From Desulfococcus multivorans (GTDB taxonomy: Bacteria > Desulfobacterota > Desulfobacteria > Desulfobacterales > Desulfococcaceae): 64,000 nucleotides of DNA. The position numbers and the translations under genes were made by a program. This document shows positions 9,789 through 19,586 of this stretch, piece after piece. The notes below the pieces were generated by a model. The model ran no database searches. It was not told where the DNA came from and was given only the letters and a program-made list of their open reading frames with translations. The stretch spans positions 1,422,001-1,486,000 of the forward strand of contig NZ_CP015381.1 of NCBI RefSeq assembly GCF_001854245.1, in the 5' to 3' direction. Positions within the stretch are counted from its first letter, which is position 1, and each line of letters opens with the position of its first letter.

Positions 9789-9946
9789 GTATCTCCCGTT
9801 GGGGCGGAATAGATGCTTCCCCCGGTCCCGGAGCGGGAGTGGCGGATAAAATGCGGGGGATCAGGGGGGGCATGACAAGGCGCCTGAGGATCTCTCCTCG
9901 GGCAGGGCTCGGTTTGCAGAGGGTCCTGTATGCCGGAAGCGGGTGC

Positions 9947-10984
9947 CTAATCTTCGGGGAACGCTACGGCGAGGCCTGCATTGAGACTCTGCAGGGAATG
10001 GGTGATGAGGCAAGTCGCTGCGGTGGGACGGGTCAAGAGCACGATAACCTTGCCCACCTCGGAACGGACGACGAAGTCGTTCGTGCTTTTTCCTTCCGAG
10101 GTTTCCGGAAGCCGCACATGCGTCGGCTCGAAAATGCCGTACTTCTGGCCTGGCCGAACCCCGTCCAGAGCGCCCTTGTCGATAAAAGCGATATCATGTT
10201 CCCCCATGATGGCGGTCCGCTCCTCGGCGGCGATAATTCTGGCGGAAAGCCCGGTAATACTGTCGGTAAGCGGAATGTCGGGGGAGCGCTCCTCGATCGG
10301 CATGAGGCGGTCACCGATCCGGATATCCCGAAAGGACTGGATGATTCGTCCCAGGATATAATCGGGTGATTTTCGAAGGACCTCGACGGTGCCTGTCAAC
10401 AGATGCTGGACCCCGATCACTGTCTTCCCGGCCGGATCGAAGATGGGGGTTGAAGCGCGATAGATCGTATATCGGTCCCCGACGGCAAGGTCTGTTTCAC
10501 CGGACGCCTGGATGTAGACGACATCCGTCATACTGATCATTTCCTTGTTGCCGCGGACCTTGAAAATGACGCCCAGGGACCTTGCAGGATCATTCTGAAT
10601 GAATCCGATGCGATGGATGGACGGATAATGAAAATACCGGCGGGCGGCGATCCGGGGCGGTTCTGCCGGAGGACTTGCCTCCCCCCCGATCGTCTGGGGC
10701 GTCGGACCTCTCCCGTAAAGTCGGATGCGCTGTCCCGGAAAGATCAAATGCGGGTTCAGGATGGGGATTCGGCTGTTGATCGACCAGATTTCCGGCCAGT
10801 ACCCGGGAGACGCCAGAAAGAGATTTGAGATATCCCACAGCGTGTCTCCTTCCTGGACAATATAATAGGTGACGGCTTCATCACGGACGCGGTTTTCATT
10901 ATCGGCCGCATAAGACGCCATGGCGAAAAATGACCCAAGCAATGCAAGCATGAAAGGCATCTTGATTTTCCACGTGTTTTTCAT
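9947..10984 (-). CDS. LysM-domain peptidoglycan-binding protein
   Basis: The 345-residue exported protein has a signal peptide (about 1-27, ending ASYAA) and one LysM domain at about residues 39-90: YYIVQEGDTLWDISNLFL, then NPHLIFPGQRIRLYG. The remainder contains repeated beta-rich segments concerned with VGDRYTIYR and GDRLMPIEE, of a type common in deltaproteobacterial LysM proteins of unknown role. No catalytic domain is recognisable, so it probably binds the cell wall in the periplasm. AAGGAG precedes the start, and a near-consensus promoter lies at 11053-11080. Confidence 0.82.
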   Translation of the reverse strand: MKNTWKIKMPFMLALLGSFFAMASYAADNENRVRDEAVTYYIVQEGDTLWDISNLFLASPGYWPEIWSINSRIPILNPHLIFPGQRIRLYGRGPTPQTIGGEASPPAEPPRIAARRYFHYPSIHRIGFIQNDPARSLGVIFKVRGNKEMISMTDVVYIQASGETDLAVGDRYTIYRASTPIFDPAGKTVIGVQHLLTGTVEVLRKSPDYILGRIIQSFRDIRIGDRLMPIEERSPDIPLTDSITGLSARIIAAEERTAIMGEHDIAFIDKGALDGVRPGQKYGIFEPTHVRLPETSEGKSTNDFVVRSEVGKVIVLLTRPTAATCLITHSLQSLNAGLAVAFPED

Positions 10985-11052
10985 CAGCGAACTCCTTGAA
11001 TCGGGGAAGGACGATAAAAATCCGGATAACCTTATAACTGATCTTATAGATG

Positions 11053-11080
11053 CTTATATGGCTCGGCAGAGGTTTGTCAA
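11053..11080 (-). promoter_or_regulatory. Sigma70-like promoter of the LysM gene
   Basis: On the minus strand TTGACA, 16 bases, TATAAG read toward the LysM gene, leaving a leader of about 60 bases. This is one of the best promoter matches in the window. Confidence 0.65.
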
Positions 11081-11147
11081 GCAACCATTTCCGTTTTTTG
11101 ATACAGGGGGGAGGGGGGCGGACGAGGCTTATTGGGGTAGAGAACAC

Positions 11148-11185
11148 AAAGGCCCCTGATCCGGATTTGGATCCAGGGGCCTTTT
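11148..11185 (-). terminator. Intrinsic terminator of groES-groEL
   Basis: A perfect stem of AAAGGCCCCTGGATCC type (AAAGGCCCCTGATCC on the plus strand, one bulge) lies 36 bases beyond the groEL stop. The loop is short and the flanking T-tract modest on the minus strand, but position and stem strength make it the probable end of the chaperonin transcript. Confidence 0.65.
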
Positions 11186-11220
11186 AAGGTTTTAAACGAT
11201 TTTCAGGTCGGGATTGGGCA

Positions 11221-12873
<1,653 letters not shown>

Positions 12874-12935
12874 TCAACTACCTCCATATGTATATTGTGA
12901 AATGCTGTTATCGTAATCGGTTGGGTGTCGCCGTT

Positions 12936-13223
12936 TTATTCGATGACGCCCAGAACATCATCCTCGCGCATGATCAGGTATTCTTCACCTTCCACCTTGA
13001 CTTCCGTGCCGGAATATTTTCCGAAAAGGACCCGGTCGCCGACTTTGAGTTCAAGGGCGATTCTCTGACCGTCGTCGCCGACTTTTCCGTTGCCTACGGC
13101 CACAACCTTGCCTTCGGCGGGTTTTTCTTTGGCGGTGTCCGGAATAATGATTCCGCCCTTGGTTTTGTTTTCCTCTTCAACGCGCTGAACCAGAATTCGA
13201 TCCTGCAGGGGTTTCAACTTCAT
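12936..13223 (-). CDS. groS: Co-chaperonin GroES (10 kDa)
   Basis: The 95-residue protein is full-length: [18 protein letters not shown] at the start, the mobile loop with [16 protein letters not shown], and the closing VLGVIE. AAAGGAGA precedes the ATG. It caps GroEL rings and is co-transcribed with groEL. The 257-base region upstream is AT-rich and must hold the promoter; I could not assign a clean heat-shock (sigma32) match. Confidence 0.98.
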   Translation of the reverse strand: MKLKPLQDRILVQRVEEENKTKGGIIIPDTAKEKPAEGKVVAVGNGKVGDDGQRIALELKVGDRVLFGKYSGTEVKVEGEEYLIMREDDVLGVIE

Positions 13224-13480
13224 CTCTCATTCTCCTTTAGGTTTGATGATGGGTTTAATATTTAGTAGTAATAATGAGATATTACAAAATTCGAAGTAAG
13301 CGTCGAAACGACCTTCCTCAATTTTGTTGAAAACAATAATCACACATTTTTCGTTGTAAAGAATGGATCGTTATATTTTTTTGAAAGCTTTTCCGGCTCA
13401 CATCCGTCGGCATGGATCCGATTCGGAGTGCCGTCTTCCGCACCTGGTGATCCCAGGTCCGGTCTTACACGGGGCCGGCG

Positions 13481-13765
13481 TCAGGACGACGTTTTGGACG
13501 AAGCGGCATTCGACCCGTCCGAAGCAGAGGCCTTGGTGTCATGCGTCGAGGACGTGGGGGTGTCCGCTTTCCCGCTGGAAGGGGTTTTCCTGGCATAATC
13601 CGTTACGTACCATCCCGACCCCTTGAGATGGAATGCGCTGTGGGAAATCAGCTTGTGAAGTTTTCCCGAACAGTGTTCACACGTGGTCAGGGGCGCTTCA
13701 GAGATTTTTTGAAGAACCTCTTCGGTCTTTCCACATTGTTCGCACTTGTACTCGTAAATCGGCAT
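13481..13765 (-). CDS. FmdB-family zinc-ribbon protein
   Basis: This 94-residue protein has the FmdB/CxxC regulatory signature: [13 protein letters not shown], then [15 protein letters not shown], giving two CxxC pairs for one zinc. The last third is a disordered Ser/Thr/Ala-rich tail. The family was first noted as a putative regulator in methylotrophs, but its biochemical role is not settled. The gene stands alone upstream of groES on the same strand. Confidence 0.85.
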   Translation of the reverse strand: MPIYEYKCEQCGKTEEVLQKISEAPLTTCEHCSGKLHKLISHSAFHLKGSGWYVTDYARKTPSSGKADTPTSSTHDTKASASDGSNAASSKTSS

Positions 13766-13933
13766 GATGTTATGACCTCCTCTGATCTTTTAGCTCTGAA
13801 AATGATCTTTTGGCTCTGAAAAGTTCCCGAAAAAACACTCTCTTAAGCAGAAGCATGCCAAATATAGGGCGTGTTTGGGGGTTGTCAAGAAAGTCGGACT
13901 TTTTTTTCGAAGACGTTGAAGACGGGGAGGGGA

Positions 13934-14506
13934 TCAGCGAAGCATGTCCACCGGATCACAGTTCCGGCACCAGTGCCGATAGAAGCGGAATACCGGGATT
14001 TTTCCCGGTATCTGCATCTTTTCCAGGATATCCCGGGTATATTGATGTACCCGGATCTCTTCGGCCGTTTTTTCGTCGCTGGATGCGTCGAAATTTTGCA
14101 GAAACCTGCAAAAACGGACAATATGAATCAGTTCGTGGGTGACGATGTAGAGACAGAAGGGAAAAAGCCGCAGATCGGGATGCGCTTCGAGCGTTTTTAA
14201 AATGGCATGGTCCTGAAGGCATATTTTGTAGAAATCATAGGCGGCGGATCCGAGGGCGGTATCTTTCCGTTTGGCTTCGTACCGGATAACCTGCGCAAAT
14301 GGTCCGTGAACAATTTCATCGTCATGGAGGTCCTGGAGGGTCTTGATGTCATATTTTAACCGCTGCCACTGGGACGCGGACATCTTATAATAGTTGCTGA
14401 CCAAGTCCTCGGCCATGGATACGGTGTCGTCAACGATCCGTAACTGTTCATCGCTGAACATGGCCAGACGGCTTTTATCCGATGTTGCCGGGGACGAATC
14501 TTTCAT
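13934..14506 (-). CDS. Uncharacterised protein with an HExxH metalloprotease-like motif
   Basis: I do not recognise a named family for this 190-residue protein. Residues 124-128 read HELIH within an alpha-helical, hydrophobic context (CLYIVTHELIHIVRFCRF), the zincin zinc-binding helix. Possible further ligands are Glu149/Glu150 and His154. The C-terminus has CxxC (HWCRNCDP). There is no signal peptide or membrane segment, so it would be cytoplasmic. A zinc-dependent hydrolase is possible; the motif alone does not prove it. Confidence 0.7.
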   Translation of the reverse strand: MKDSSPATSDKSRLAMFSDEQLRIVDDTVSMAEDLVSNYYKMSASQWQRLKYDIKTLQDLHDDEIVHGPFAQVIRYEAKRKDTALGSAAYDFYKICLQDHAILKTLEAHPDLRLFPFCLYIVTHELIHIVRFCRFLQNFDASSDEKTAEEIRVHQYTRDILEKMQIPGKIPVFRFYRHWCRNCDPVDMLR

Positions 14507-14610
14507 CTCCGATCTTTCAAATTATCCGATAAAGTTGTAGACATCCGATGTAGATACATGATACCGAAAATCGTTTACCATAAAAAAAATAAAGAACAGG
14601 AGGTGATCAG

Positions 14611-14709
14611 TTGGGAAGTGTCATAAAAAAACGTCGAAAGAAAATGCGAAAACATAAACATCGAAAACTGCTGGCGCGTACGCGGCACCAGAGAAGAAAA
14701 GGCAAATAA
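14611..14709 (+). CDS. 32-residue basic protein of the AURKAIP1/COX24 (bS22-like) family
   Basis: Translation from a TTG start gives MGSVIKKRRKKMRKHKHRKL and a further 12 mainly basic residues. This closely follows the AURKAIP1/COX24 domain proteins, which in mycobacteria are the small ribosomal subunit protein bS22. AGGAGGTGATC, a near-perfect anti-16S sequence, lies seven bases before the TTG and fixes this start. A perfect 12-bp terminator follows 27 bases after the stop. It is probably a ribosome-associated peptide; genes this short are usually missed. Confidence 0.85.
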   Translation: MGSVIKKRRKKMRKHKHRKLLARTRHQRRKGK

Positions 14710-14736
14710 AAGCCGCTCCGGTATGCCGATTACACT

Positions 14737-14772
14737 GGAAAAAGCACCCAACGGATGTCAGGTGCTTTTTCC
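14737..14772. terminator. Bidirectional intrinsic terminator
   Basis: GGAAAAAGCACC and GGTGCTTTTTCC form a perfect 12-bp stem with a 12-base loop. It separates the convergent bS22-like gene and hflC and can serve both. Confidence 0.85.
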
Positions 14773-14776
14773 GTTT

Positions 14777-15739
14777 TCAGGGCTTGACCGCTTCGGCGTA
14801 TCCTTTGAGGTATTGCAGGAAATCCGAGTCGGTTGACATGACCAGGGAACTGTTCTGACCCAACGCGTTGCCGTATACCTCCAGCGTTTTGACAAAGGAA
14901 TAAAAATCAGGATCGAGGTTGAAGGCTTCCGCATAGAGCTTGGTGGCCTCGGCATCGGCCTTGCCCTTGATCACCTCGGCGGTCCTGTAGGCCTCGGAGG
15001 TGATTCGCTTCAGTTCCCGTTCCTTTTGACCCCGAATCTTCTGGGCCTCTCCGCGGCCTTCGGAGCGAATCTTTTCGGCAATCTGCTTCCGCTCGGCGAT
15101 CATACGGTTAAAGACCGAATTTCGGACCGTATCCACGTAGTCGATCCGCTTGATCTGTACATCCACCAATTCGATGCCGAATTGATCGACCTTGGGCTGG
15201 GCCTGTTTCAGGATGCCTTCAAGAAGTTTACGCCGGCCATAGTTGATTTTGGCCTGTTTCCGCTCCTTGCTTTCCTCCTCTTCCTCCTCCTGCCAGCCGA
15301 GATCCAGGAAGGAGAGTGGACGATTGCTCGTCCGCACCGCCTCGATCAATTTGTGGGAGGTGATGGCGTTTCTGACCGCCGGATCGATGATGTCGTTGAG
15401 GCGCCCGTTGGCGTTGAAGACGTCGGTAACGGTCTGGAGAAATTTGATGGGGTCGACGATTTTCCACCGGGCAAAGGCATCCACCCAGATATAGGTTTTT
15501 TCCTTGGTGGGGATCTGACCGGGGTCGCCGTCCCACTGCAACAGGATTTTGGGAAAAAAATTGGCCTGATCGATAAACGGCAGCTTCAATTTCAATCCCG
15601 GGGTTGTTTTGGCGTCGCCGATAATTCTGCCGAAACGGGTGATCACGACCTGTTCGGTCTCGTCCACCACGTAGGCTGATGCAAAAAGAACCATCGCTGC
15701 CACCAGCACCAGCGCAACAATCGTATTTCTGTAGATCAT
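14777..15739 (-). CDS. hflC: Membrane protease-regulating stomatin-like protein HflC
   Basis: The 320-residue protein has an N-terminal membrane anchor (about residues 7-25) followed by an SPFH/band 7 domain: VDETEQVVITRFGR, PGLKLKLPFIDQ, and a long charged helix with AEATKLYAEAF. With HflK it forms a large periplasmic cage around FtsH and modulates its proteolysis. Its ATG overlaps the hflK stop (ATGA). Confidence 0.95.
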   Translation of the reverse strand: MIYRNTIVALVLVAAMVLFASAYVVDETEQVVITRFGRIIGDAKTTPGLKLKLPFIDQANFFPKILLQWDGDPGQIPTKEKTYIWVDAFARWKIVDPIKFLQTVTDVFNANGRLNDIIDPAVRNAITSHKLIEAVRTSNRPLSFLDLGWQEEEEEESKERKQAKINYGRRKLLEGILKQAQPKVDQFGIELVDVQIKRIDYVDTVRNSVFNRMIAERKQIAEKIRSEGRGEAQKIRGQKERELKRITSEAYRTAEVIKGKADAEATKLYAEAFNLDPDFYSFVKTLEVYGNALGQNSSLVMSTDSDFLQYLKGYAEAVKP

Positions 15740-16749
15740 TTTATCCCACCGTCTTGTTTTCCGATATTGAGGAGCGGAAGAAGGTTCTTCTGTTGGTCGT
15801 CCACGATGTATTTATGCTCGAGTTTGGGATAGACCTCGTTCAGGGTTTCCAGATAGAGCCGTCGACGCGTCACGTCCTCCGCCTTGCTGTATTCGGCGAA
15901 GAGCGCTGTGAATCGGGAGGCGTCACCCTTGGCGCGGTTGACCCGATCCAGGGCATACCCTTCAGCCGCACGGATCGTTCGATCCGCCTCGCCCCGAGCT
16001 GTGGGGATGGCTTTGTTGTAGTCTTCCTTGGCCTGATAGATCAGTTGCTCCTTTTCCTGGGTCGCCTGGTTAACCTCGTTGAGGGAGGGTTGCACCGGCT
16101 CGGGAACGTCGGTTTTCTTCATTTCCACGGTTACGATATGAATACCGGTTTCGGCCTGATCCAGCTCCCGTTGGAGTGATTCCCGGGCGGCAACGGCGAT
16201 TTCCTCCCGTTGACTGATGATGTCGTCGATGCTGCGATCTCCCACGACGAGGCGCATGGAGGCCTCGGACAGATCCCGCAAGAGCCGTTGCACATCACGC
16301 ACCTTGAAGAGATAATTGTAGGGATCTTTGATCCGGTACTGGACGACCCACGGCACCACGCCGACGTTCAAGTCGCCGGTCAGCATCAAGGTAACGGTGT
16401 TGCCGCCTCCCGAAACCCGTGAAACACCGCCTGCCGCGCCGAATTCTTCGGTCTTGACCAGTCTCACGTTAACCTTTTTGACGGTTTCAATCCCAAGCGG
16501 CATTTTGAACTGAAGCCCCGGCTGGGTGGTCCGAACATAGCGTCCGAATCGCTGGACTACGCCCACCTCGCTGGGTTTGACCGTATAGAACATGGTCGAT
16601 GCCAGCAGAATCACAAGGATTACGACAATGATCACGGGCCCGCCCGGTATCTTGAGGTTGTTGAATTTTTTCAGCAGGTCATCCATTTTCGGCGGGACGT
16701 CGCTTCGCCGCTGCTGTTGCTCTTTGAGTTTCTCCCAGTCCCAGCTCAT
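15736..16749 (-). CDS. hflK: Membrane protease-regulating stomatin-like protein HflK
   Basis: This is a 337-residue SPFH protein. A cytoplasmic head (MSWDWEKLKEQQQRR) precedes a transmembrane segment at about residues 38-57, then VKPSEVGVVQRFGRYV and the band 7 domain. I chose the ATG at 16749, which gives the conserved MSWDW-type start; an in-frame ATG at 16794 would add 15 poorly matching residues. It pairs with HflC, which follows with a four-base overlap. Confidence 0.93.
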   Translation of the reverse strand: MSWDWEKLKEQQQRRSDVPPKMDDLLKKFNNLKIPGGPVIIVVILVILLASTMFYTVKPSEVGVVQRFGRYVRTTQPGLQFKMPLGIETVKKVNVRLVKTEEFGAAGGVSRVSGGGNTVTLMLTGDLNVGVVPWVVQYRIKDPYNYLFKVRDVQRLLRDLSEASMRLVVGDRSIDDIISQREEIAVAARESLQRELDQAETGIHIVTVEMKKTDVPEPVQPSLNEVNQATQEKEQLIYQAKEDYNKAIPTARGEADRTIRAAEGYALDRVNRAKGDASRFTALFAEYSKAEDVTRRRLYLETLNEVYPKLEHKYIVDDQQKNLLPLLNIGKQDGGIK

Positions 16750-16899
16750 CTGTCGGCCTACCTTTACCGTTTTAAGGTTTTGGATGAAAAACATCCCATC
16801 CTTGATAATAGTATACGCACCATTTGTTAAACTAAGGAATCAGGCCTTTCAAGTCAAGGAAAAACGGTTCGCGACAAGGGCGGGCGACAACCGGCGGCA

Positions 16900-17895
16900 T
16901 CATATCATGAACCGGCTCGCGGTGTTGGGCGATATCCCTTTCAGTTTCAGGATCGTTGACCCCCCCGGCCGGATGACAATCACTTCGACGGCGGTATGGG
17001 GGGCGGTTTTGCTGTAGCCGATGCAGATGGACGCGGCCGTCAGGGTGTCTTCCTCCGTGGATTCGCCGGTAATCAAACCGATGGGGCCGGGGATGCTTCG
17101 GAGGCGGATCATGGTATTCCGGTTTCGGTCGGCGTACTTGATGAGGGCGTCGTTGTCCCGCTGATCCCGGCCGACGATGATCTTTGTATGCGGTCCGATG
17201 CGAAAATGACGTCCGTGTTTGAGCAGGTGCAGATTGCTTTCCGTATAGACGGTTTCATGATCGAAAAGGTCCTTCAAGCGGATGCAATAGTGTTTGTCCG
17301 TGAGCAGGCAGCCGCCGCCCGGGTTGGGGTAATCGACGACTTTGAAGTGTTGCGCCAGCGCGATCTGGGGTTTTCGGGAGCGCCCCGTGATTCCGTACAG
17401 CGTTTCGCGTCGAATCCATCCTTTTTTTTCGGGAATTGTTTCCGGAAGCCTTTGGATGCTGAGAGGCCGAACGATGTATCCTTCGTAGCCGGAGTTCTTC
17501 TCGACATAGCGCAGGGAATGGCGGGTCTGGGACATGGGGCGCTGGCCCATGACCTCCCCGCTGAACAAAAAATCGAACCCGTTCTCTTCCATCATTTCAC
17601 CGGCCAGTCGAAACATCAGGGCGTGACAGTCGAGGCAGGGGTTCATGTTCTGTCCATACCCGCAAGGCGGGTTTTTCAGCATTTGAATATATATCGACGT
17701 GATGTTCCTGATCGTCAGGGGAATCTCCGTGAGGTCGGCTGCTCTCCGAGCCTTGTCAGCCGAAAAGAAGGGCGTCTCAAAACTGACCCAGGCGACATCG
17801 ATGCCTTGCTCCCGCAACACCAGTGCGGATAGGATGCTGTCCAACCCTCCGGAGCAGAGACCCAGGGCGCGGACTTTTTTTTGATGTGAAACCAT
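16900..17895 (-). CDS. PP-loop ATPase with C-terminal NFACT-R-like domain (tRNA thiolation-related)
   Basis: The 331-residue protein begins with a PP-loop nucleotide-binding motif, LGLCSGGLDSILSALVL, as in MnmA and ThiI. A CLDCHALM segment and a GxVMGQRPMSQ stretch follow. The C-terminal part (about 215-331), including IGPHTKIIVGRDQRDNDAL, resembles the NFACT-R (DUF814) fold. Such fusions are often annotated as tRNA thiouridylases. The substrate is unknown; a sulfur-transfer or adenylation step on tRNA is the best guess. It is divergent from nth. Confidence 0.78.
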   Translation of the reverse strand: MVSHQKKVRALGLCSGGLDSILSALVLREQGIDVAWVSFETPFFSADKARRAADLTEIPLTIRNITSIYIQMLKNPPCGYGQNMNPCLDCHALMFRLAGEMMEENGFDFLFSGEVMGQRPMSQTRHSLRYVEKNSGYEGYIVRPLSIQRLPETIPEKKGWIRRETLYGITGRSRKPQIALAQHFKVVDYPNPGGGCLLTDKHYCIRLKDLFDHETVYTESNLHLLKHGRHFRIGPHTKIIVGRDQRDNDALIKYADRNRNTMIRLRSIPGPIGLITGESTEEDTLTAASICIGYSKTAPHTAVEVIVIRPGGSTILKLKGISPNTASRFMI

Positions 17896-17982
17896 GATAC
17901 AGAAATCTTTCCATGCGTTGGATGCCGGGCGTCCGGCAAGAGCTTTAGAGACATTCCATGATTATAGGGATTCGAAATACCA

Positions 17983-18618
17983 ATGAAATCCAAAAATGAG
18001 ATTCAGCAGATATGCGACATCCTAAGAAAGGCCTATCCGGATGTCAAGACGCAGCTGCTTCACCGGAACCCTTTCGAGCTGCTCATTTCGACCATCCTCT
18101 CAGCCCAGTGTACCGATCGCCAGGTCAACGGCGTTACGCCGGCCCTGTTCAGGGTATATCCCACACCGGATGCCCTGGCTCGGGCCCCCATAAAGAAGAT
18201 CGAAGCACTCATCCGGCCTACGGGATTCTTTCACAACAAGGCCCGGAATATCCGGGCCTGCGCTGCCGCACTGGTGGATCGTTACGGCGGGGTCGTTCCC
18301 CATGGCATCGAGGAACTCGTTGCCTTGCCCGGCGTGGGACGCAAAACCGCCAATGTGGTGCGAAGTGCCGCCTTCGGCCAGGCAGCGGTGGTGGTGGATA
18401 CTCATGTGAAGCGGATTTCCCGACGCTTGGGCCTCACTCGTCATGAGGATCCGGTCAAGATCGAGTTTGACCTGATGGCGAAGGTCCCCGAAGCGGAGTG
18501 GAACGATCTGGGGCTTCGCATGATCTATTTCGGCCGGGAGACCTGCAGGGCCAGAAAACCGGACTGTCCGAACTGTCCTCTGTTCGATCTGTGCGACTAT
18601 CCGGAAAAGACTGCTTGA
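17983..18618 (+). CDS. nth: Endonuclease III
   Basis: This 211-residue DNA glycosylase/AP lyase removes oxidised pyrimidines. The helix-hairpin-helix LPGVGRKTANVV carries the catalytic Lys, VVVDTHVKRISRRLG the catalytic Asp, and the C-terminus has the iron-sulfur pattern C-x6-C-x2-C-x5-C (CRARKPDCPNCPLFDLC). The length is typical. Confidence 0.97.
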   Translation: MKSKNEIQQICDILRKAYPDVKTQLLHRNPFELLISTILSAQCTDRQVNGVTPALFRVYPTPDALARAPIKKIEALIRPTGFFHNKARNIRACAAALVDRYGGVVPHGIEELVALPGVGRKTANVVRSAAFGQAAVVVDTHVKRISRRLGLTRHEDPVKIEFDLMAKVPEAEWNDLGLRMIYFGRETCRARKPDCPNCPLFDLCDYPEKTA

Positions 18619-18641
18619 GGAACCAACAAAATAGCGAAACC

Positions 18642-19574
18642 ATGTTTTCCATATTGAAACGTATTTTCCGACGAGGTTCTGTAAAGGTTCCCCGGCCCGA
18701 ACCGGTTTCTTTGTCGCCGGATGGGGCGGAAGCAGCCGACGCCAAACCTGAAAAAACACCGGTACCGGCTCCGGCCGCGGCGGTCTCGACAAACGCGGTT
18801 GACGCGCCTTCCAAAATCCGGAAAAAAACCCCTCGACGCCGAAAACAGCCTCCCTCCGATCCGGGGCAACATCAACGCCGATCCGCGCTCCGGAATCGAC
18901 ACGGCATCCCTGTATTTCAGAAGGACGCCGATATTTCCCGGCTGTTTGAAAACCGACCGAAGGAGACAGTCCTGGACGCCGAAGGCCGACATCAGGCCGC
19001 GGCGTCAATGGCGCCCCGGCGCAAGGTTCGGCGACCGGCCAAAAACAAGAACGGCATTCCCGTGTTCAGGGAGGACACTGATTTCTCGCTCTATTTCAGG
19101 GATGTGCCGTCCCGGTCGGTGCCGGTAGGCGATCCAACGGCGGCACGGCGTGTTTCGAAGTCTGTTTCCGAGGATTTTCAGGTTTTGCTGGAGGAATCTC
19201 TCGCCGGGAAGACCGCCGAAATGCTGTTGGGAGAAAAATGCGACAGGCGGCTGAATGACGGCGACATGACGCCGGAACAGACGATACGTCAATATCCGCC
19301 GCCGCAGGAAGAACTCGATTTGCACGGCAAAACGGCCCGGGAAGCCATTGAGAGTACGCGCAGGTTTGTTGAGACATCTCGATATCGCGGAAAACGCACC
19401 CTTCTTGTCATCGTCGGAAAGGGGCTCCACTCCGAGGGGAGGGCCGTTCTCCCCGACGTCGTCGAGGCGGAACTCGCTCGTCTCCGACAATCGGGTAGAA
19501 TCCTGGCCCACCGCTGGGAGCGGGGTGCAAGGCGCAAAAGCGGCGCCATCATCGTCTACCTGAATCCCATGTGA
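18642..19574 (+). CDS. Smr-domain protein with duplicated N-terminal motif
   Basis: The C-terminal ~90 residues form an Smr (MutS2 C-terminal) domain: EELDLHGKTAREAI, LLVIVGKGLHSEG, and RRKSGAIIVYL. Free-standing Smr proteins often have nuclease or RNA-cleaving activity. The first 220 of 310 residues are basic, Pro/Arg-rich and probably disordered. They contain two copies of a motif 50 residues apart, NxxGIPVFxxDxDxSxxF at 85-102 and 135-152. The ATG at 18642 gives MFSILKRIFRRG; its ribosome site is weak, and upstream codons are also open. It follows nth closely. Confidence 0.82.
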   Translation: MFSILKRIFRRGSVKVPRPEPVSLSPDGAEAADAKPEKTPVPAPAAAVSTNAVDAPSKIRKKTPRRRKQPPSDPGQHQRRSALRNRHGIPVFQKDADISRLFENRPKETVLDAEGRHQAAASMAPRRKVRRPAKNKNGIPVFREDTDFSLYFRDVPSRSVPVGDPTAARRVSKSVSEDFQVLLEESLAGKTAEMLLGEKCDRRLNDGDMTPEQTIRQYPPPQEELDLHGKTAREAIESTRRFVETSRYRGKRTLLVIVGKGLHSEGRAVLPDVVEAELARLRQSGRILAHRWERGARRKSGAIIVYLNPM

Positions 19575-19586
19575 CCCTCGGACGCG

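Noticed and set aside
8293-9873. Minus-strand open frame opposite the pilY1 propeller
   Set aside because: The propeller motifs are on the plus strand, and the frame runs through the terminator at 9747-9788.
13224-13480. CIRCE element or sigma32 promoter before groES
   Set aside because: I searched the 257-base region for the TTAGCACTC-N9-GAGTGCTAA repeat and found none. CTTCGAA and CTCATTA occur, but their spacing and match are too poor to call.
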